Assembly (NCBI GenBank): GCA_026936335.1
Contig: JAPMXV010000049.1
Location: forward strand, 248,001-312,000
Reading direction: 5' to 3'
DNA: 64,000 nt
From: Mantamonas sphyraenae
Taxonomy: Eukaryota > CRuMs > Mantamonadidae
Below, piece after piece: positions 59,542 to 64,000 of the stretch (position 1 is its first letter; each line of letters starts with the position of its first letter). The position numbers and the translations under genes are program-made. The notes under the pieces are model-generated. The model was not told the DNA's origin. It did no database searches and was given only the letters and a program-made list of their open reading frames with translations.

Positions 59542-60979
59542 ATGCCTCCATCTCTCAGCACCCTCAGCCTCATGCTGATGGCGATGGGCTCATTGTTGCT
59601 GTGGACACCCGTGCAGGCACAGGATCCCGGAGCCATGCCCTACAACGGGGACGTCCACGCTGGCACGCCCGCAATCGACCCGCTCACGACAGAGACCACC
59701 CCAGTTGCGGCCTCGGCCACGGCGACACCTACGGCAACACCTTCGGCGACACCTTCGAGTCCAGGTAGCCAGAAGGACAGTGCAGGGAACGGGGAGAGCC
59801 CCGTGAAGAAGCTGGAGGTCAACAAGGCCGTGGAAATAACTCTGGCCAAGGACAGCTGGGCGTACTTTTCCTTTCAGCCCACAAACAGCTCTGATCGAGT
59901 GTTTCTCTCCGCCGTCACCTCCTGGGTCCATCTGCCCGTCATTCTCGTGAGCAGGTCAACCACACGTCCCACCAAGGCCACCGCAGAATGGACCGCAGGC
60001 GTCAAGGACGACCGAAACGGCCTCACCCTCTGGTCCGGCAGCAGCCCGGCCTACCTCGGCGAGAAGTTGTACGTGGCCGTGGGACGCAAACTCGCAGTCA
60101 CTCTTGACACTGGCTCAGCGGCAGCAGCAAAGACAGGCGACAATGCCGACGACGGCGACGGTTTGGACTTGACACCCGTGTTTACAACATTCAACGCAGG
60201 CGAACGGACCCTTCAGCAGCATAGCAGCGCTAGTGACAGCAGCACTAGCAACAGTGGCTCACAGCCAGACAACGAGGTGGTTACCGAAGCGGTTCAGAAG
60301 AAGCTCAACGCCCCAACGCAACTGCTTGTCCGCGCTCGCACCTACTCCTCCTCCCAGCTCGCCCCCAGCGAAGGCGCACACATTGTCGTCAACCAAGTCA
60401 GCAAAGATCTGTGCAAAGGAGAGGTTTGGGTCGCCTGGCACACTGCCAAATCCCCTTCCTCCTCCAGCGACCTTAAATACCGTGTGTATTTCCGGTGAGT
60501 TGCCCACTTGCCCAATTTGCCAGACCCTTTTTTCGGCTTTCCGTCCGCCTGGTCCCCCCGATTTCATGCTCACGCACACCCTCACGCAACCTCGCCCATC
60601 CAACAGAACCGGTGTGGGTTCCAATGTTACCCACATCGACTCCCAACTGAATGCCGTGTCTGCCCTGGAAAAGAGCGCAACCGCGAGCGAAAGCCATTGG
60701 AGTACGTTTGGCTCTCGCGTCTTTGTCAATAAGCTCGTCGACATGCCTCGCAACAACCAGTACGAGTGCCGCGACTACTGGTTCAATGTGGTTGCCAAGG
60801 ACAAGGCCGGCAACAAGATTCCCTACCTCGCCCAGAGGTTTGTCGTCACCGGTGGCCAGCACTGTGCAAGCGGACGCTGTTCACCCTTCTACAGTGCTGC
60901 TTCACACCCTTTTGTATTGATTTCCACTCTTCTCGGCGCCTTTGTGGCATGCACCATCTCGCTGTTTGCATTTTCATGA
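59542..60979 (+). CDS. Secreted, probably GPI-anchored protein with fibronectin-III-like region
   Basis: Exons 59542-60494 and 60607-60979 give 441 codons. The ATG at 59542 starts a signal peptide (about residues 1-26, ending PVQAQ). A Thr/Ala/Pro-rich linker follows at about residues 45-75. The middle holds beta-rich segments (WAYFSFQPTNSSDRVFLSAV, LYVAVGRKLAVTL). The C-terminal half has a fibronectin-III-like pattern: GEVWVAWHTA, then YRVYFR, and YWFNVVAKDKAGNKIPY. The last 22 residues are hydrophobic (HPFVLISTLLGAFVACTISL) and end with no basic tail, which favours a GPI-anchor signal over a membrane anchor. Some wording recalls NDNF-type proteins, but not strongly enough to name it. It begins 129 bp after ELP1 on the same strand and ends 38 bp from the convergent MYB gene. 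Confidence 0.8.
60495..60606 (+). other. Intron of the GPI-anchored-protein gene
   Basis: Donor TTCCG|GTGAGT, acceptor atccaacag|AACCGG, phase 2, 112 nt. It joins YRVYF to RTGVGSNVTH. Confidence 0.9.
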
Positions 60980-61017
60980 CAAAGAAACACCCAACCACAC
61001 CCAACAACCCCTCCTTT

Positions 61018-63306
61018 TCATCCTTCTTCCATGCCCGGGATCAGCGACGCTGCCTGCCGACGTGTTGCCGGACTCAGCACCGCATGCGGCGGAGATATTT
61101 GCGCAGGCGGAGCCCCACGTCCTGGCACGGCAATGCGCAGCTGCTTGCGCTTACCCTTGCTCCCGCCACTTGCGTTGCTCGTCGTCGATAACCTGGACCG
61201 TGATCGCGTCGAGTCGCCACTCGCAGAGCTTGCTTGGCTCAGTGCATCGTCGTCACGTGCCTCGGCGGACGCCGACGACGTGCTCCTCCCTCGCCGTTGT
61301 TGCGGCGCACGCGGCGACCGGCCTCCGCCATTCATGCTCTGCACCATGGCGCTCTCAAAGTTCAAAAAGTCGCTCGGGCTCTCGATTGGCAGAGTCTGTT
61401 GGCCCGAAAACGACGAGCCCGTGCTTCCGCTCCCTGAGTTGCTCGTCGCCACACTCAATTTCTGCCGTTTCCGCTCACGTGCGCTTCCTGTGTCCCGTGA
61501 AGAGTTCAAATCACTCTCCCTTTTGGTACGCCCGCCTCCACTGCGTTCGCCAGCCCGGCCGCTGCTCTTGCCCACCCCGCCACCTTGTTGCGTCTGGTTT
61601 CCTGCGCTGTTGCCTCGAGCCCCTGCCAAAGACGAGCTGCTTGTGCTCGTCGTTCTCGTTGAAGTGCTCGTGGTTGAGCTCGTGCCACTTTGGGGTCCTC
61701 CCTGTTGACCCTGGTTGCTGGTGGCCTCTGTCCCCTGCCCCTTCTTGGTTAGCACGTCGTCCCAGTTGATATTGAAGAACGACGACGGCGTGTACGGCAT
61801 CGGCGACACAGGCGACATTGCGTTGGTTTGCATGTACACGCTCGGTGTAAGAGGCGTGATCATCACAGGCATTCCTTGCTGTGTCATCGCAAGTTGAGAC
61901 CCAGGCGGCATCCCGCTAAACTGCATGTACGATCCAAACAGCGCTTCGTACGCCTCCGGAGGCATTGGTTTCCCTGTCATTCGCGTTGGGCAGACCCAGG
62001 CTCATTCTACGCCCGCTTGACTGTGCGGCACTGGTTCCCGTGCCTCCAGACTCCTCTTTTCCTCCGTTCCCAGCGCCTGTGCTGTCGCTGCTGCTTGCCC
62101 TCCGTGTGCCTCTACCTGTGGCCCCGTCTTCAACCTCCATCGCTTCCCCCGTTGCCTTTTCCACATCCTTCAGTGCCGCCTCCTCGTCCAGCTCCCCGCT
62201 CATCAGCTGTTTGCTCACCTCGGCTGCAGCCGCTGCTGTCTTGGGCGTCGGCGGCATCACCCCCTGCAGCATGGCTTGCACCTGGTCGGCTGCCTGCTTT
62301 TGCACATTTGCCACCTCGTCGTCGCTTAGCAGATTCAGTCGAATCACGGGCATCGTTCCGCCCTGCCCTGCCCCCGAGCCGCCCTCCTCCTCCTCCTCCA
62401 TCTCCTCCTCCTCCTCCATCGACTGGTTCAGGTCTGTGCGTGGCTTGCGCTTGCGTCCACTTCGACGCACAGGCGCTCCGTCTGCATCATCGTCCTGCTC
62501 GTCGTTCTTGGCCTCTGCCGCGCGCTTCTCCTCCTCCGCAACCGCCGCCACTGCTGCCGCCGCCACGTCCGCAGATGACGTCGCCGTGTTTGTCATCCCT
62601 GCGCTTTCGCTTTGTCGTCGCTGGTACTCCGAGAACATTTGTTGGAAAAGCTGCACAGAAGGGCTCAGAAGCCCTGGCGACGGGATGGGCATGTTCAGAA
62701 CGTTCTCGCCCCCGCTCCCCATGCCTGGCGTGGGCAGGTTCGTGTCCAAAGCCTCATCCATGGGCGGAAACGTAAACGAGATGCCACCCGTGGGTGTCTT
62801 GGTCACCACGGGTGTCAGCGACTGGTTGTTCAACAACGCCAGGTTGATTTGCTGTTGCTGCTGTTGCCATTCCGACAGGGTTGTCGTGTCCACCGTCGAC
62901 ATCTCATCTCGCTGTCGTTTCGCCTGGTTCCGCCTCAAATTGCTGTTCCAGTGGTTTTTGATCGCGTTGTCTGTGCGACCCGGAATCCGCTTCGCAATCG
63001 CCGACCATTTGTTTCCCAGCTCCCTGTGCGCCTCCACAAGCATCCTCTCCTCTTCTTCACTCCACGGACCCTTCTTAATGTCCGGGTTCAGCTGATTGTG
63101 CCACCTGTCCGTCCCGCACGCCCTCGTTTCCTTGCGTCAGCTCGTTGTTTTCCGACGTTTTCCCGCCCTGCGCTTCCCGCCCCCCTCATGTCACCAACCC
63201 ACCTTTCTCGACATTGTTTTCCGCCCCGGTTCACAAAGTGCTTTGAAATATACGTCCACTTCTTCGTCCCATGCATTTCTACCATCTCCCGCAGCTTGTC
63301 GTCCTC
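61018..63306 (-). CDS. R2R3 MYB transcription factor, c-Myb-like (5' exon not found, one frame break)
   Basis: Exon 63306-63203 and exon 63104-61018 are supported. The first repeat has [10 protein letters not shown] and [16 protein letters not shown]. The second has [16 protein letters not shown] and [17 protein letters not shown], with the three tryptophans spaced as in c-Myb R3. It should bind MYB sites in nuclear DNA. The first tryptophan of repeat one lies upstream of 63306, in an exon I could not place; there is no room for a full R1 repeat before the divergent gene at 63531. The rest is acidic, Ser/Thr/Gly-rich and low complexity, with a basic KRK-rich stretch near the end. Between 61970 and 62040 the frame changes by one, either by sequence error or a small (58-nt) intron ending at gacag. 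The 3' end faces the preceding gene at 38 bp. Confidence 0.85.
63105..63202 (-). other. MYB gene intron between the two repeats
   Basis: Donor GAAAG|GTGGGT, acceptor cggacag|GTGGCAC, phase 2, 98 nt. It joins KQCRE and RWHNQLN, so the intron splits the arginine before the last tryptophan of the first repeat. Introns at about this place are common in MYB genes. Confidence 0.85.
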
Positions 63307-63530
63307 CTGCACAGGGTTATCTCGTACGTGTCAGTCTCTGCACTCCGACTTTGTCGCCTCCCGGTAACCGCCGCGAAACGGCCCTCTTTTCTTTTCCAAC
63401 CTCGCCTCCAGATTCCTCCGGTTGCTCCCTCCCTCCTCCTTCACACACTCACGCCCACCCGATCTGAACCCGCGCCCCTCTCCCACATACCTCTTTTGTC
63501 CAAGGTCTCTTTTTGCGCCCTCGGTGAGAC
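63307..63530. promoter_or_regulatory. Divergent region between MYB and WD40-like genes
   Basis: These 224 bp must hold the missing 5' exon of the MYB gene and both promoters. A minus-strand ATG at 63487 followed by a GTGAGT donor near 63451 could form a 12-codon first exon in phase with the MYB exon. However, it lacks the expected tryptophan, so I do not annotate it. Confidence 0.3.
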
Positions 63531-64000
63531 ATGTCGTTTGGCTCGTCGTTTGGTGCCGCCTGCGCTGCGCGTCTCGGCCCACACAGCCAGTGAGTTTTGC
63601 CACCTTGCTGCCACCCGACCACGCACACAAACCACCCGACCCCGCGCCATACTCACCCTTGCCTCACATTCACCCATCCCTGCCAGATCGTCGCCTGTGC
63701 TTGCAATGGAACTAAGCCGGGTAGCCTCGATCCGCTTGCCTCACGGCTTGCAGGACCAGGACATCAAGCACATGGTCTTCCATCCAAAGAGACCCGCTGT
63801 GTACATGGCTGTTGATTCCACTGTCATCGGTGCGTGCTCCCTTGCAGTTGCCCGTCCCTGTCCCGCCCGCCACCCCGCTCCCGTTCACAGGCCGACGCTG
63901 ACTCCCTCTGCCTTCTCCGCAGAGTTTGATCTTGCTTCCTCCTCCCGCATCTTTGAGTTCCCCCACGCAGATCTGGTCAGCCACGTCACCGTACTCAGCA
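63531..64000 (+). CDS. WD40-like protein, N-terminal part (continues outside window)
   Basis: Exons 63531-63589, 63687-63829 and from 63923 on fit together in frame. The product begins MSFGSSFGAACAARLGPHSQ, then SSPVLAMELSRVASIRLPHG, and later IKHMVFHPKRPAVYMAVDST followed by VIEFDLASSSRIFEFPHADL. The pattern HP-x3-P-x-V-Y-x-A-x-D-x2-V-x-E-F-D is typical of a first beta-propeller blade at the start of WD40 scaffold proteins. Too little is present to say which one. All three splice junctions have good GT-AG sites. Confidence 0.7.
63590..63686 (+). other. WD40-like gene intron 1
   Basis: Donor AGCCA|GTGAGT, acceptor ccctgccag|ATCGTC, 97 nt, phase 2. Confidence 0.75.
63830..63922 (+). other. 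WD40-like gene intron 2
   Basis: Donor GTCATCG|GTGCGT, acceptor tctccgcag|AGTTTG, 93 nt, phase 1. It joins DSTVI to EFDLASSS. Confidence 0.75.

Noticed and set aside
59542-60979. Naming the GPI-anchored protein as an NDNF orthologue
   Set aside because: Only the general FnIII pattern and a few words match; the C-terminal hydrophobic end is unlike secreted NDNF.
63440-63487. Twelve-codon first exon for the MYB gene (ATG at 63487, GTGAGT donor)
   Set aside because: It is in phase, but it would not supply the first tryptophan of the repeat, so evidence is too weak.

Overview
The window is nuclear DNA of a eukaryote, most likely a unicellular one with a GC-rich, compact genome. Genes carry canonical GT-AG introns of about 93-259 nt, and neighbouring genes on either strand lie only about 40-170 bp apart. 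The recognisable genes are eukaryotic: Elongator subunit ELP1, a PPP4R4-type phosphatase-4 regulatory subunit, a c-Myb-like R2R3 MYB factor and a WD40-type protein. The gene set would suit a protist near opisthokonts or apusomonads, but that placement is inference. I see no rRNA, tRNA, CRISPR array or transposon.

Layout. (1) Bases 1-12879, minus strand: a giant coiled-coil gene (about 4,290 codons in the window, 3' end outside) with an internal 1.1-kb duplication, a triplicated module holding a CxxC motif, and a tandem array of 11-residue repeats with a 363-bp higher-order period. (2) 13032-14150, plus: a secreted protein with two tandem ependymin-like domains. (3) 14190-50421, minus: a second, enormous coiled-coil gene of about 11,990 codons in two exons. 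Its frame is interrupted by five single-nucleotide shifts, at least three of them in short homopolymers. (4) 50489-53905, minus: PPP4R4-like HEAT-repeat protein in four exons. (5) 54076-about 54960, plus: a two-pass membrane protein of unknown family with unclear ends. (6) 55022-59412, plus: ELP1 with one intron. (7) 59542-60979, plus: a secreted, probably GPI-anchored protein with a fibronectin-III-like region. (8) 61018-63306, minus: R2R3 MYB factor. (9) 63531 to the window end, plus: start of a WD40-like gene with three exons visible.

The two coiled-coil genes fill about 49 of the 64 kb and lie in the same orientation on either side of the ependymin-like gene. They share a short cysteine module (H-x2-D/R-x-C-x2-C-x-R type), which suggests a common origin and possibly metal-dependent or disulfide pairing of very long rods. 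The other genes are unrelated housekeeping or surface genes; nothing indicates co-transcription. No stretch longer than 300 bases lacks a gene or part of one.
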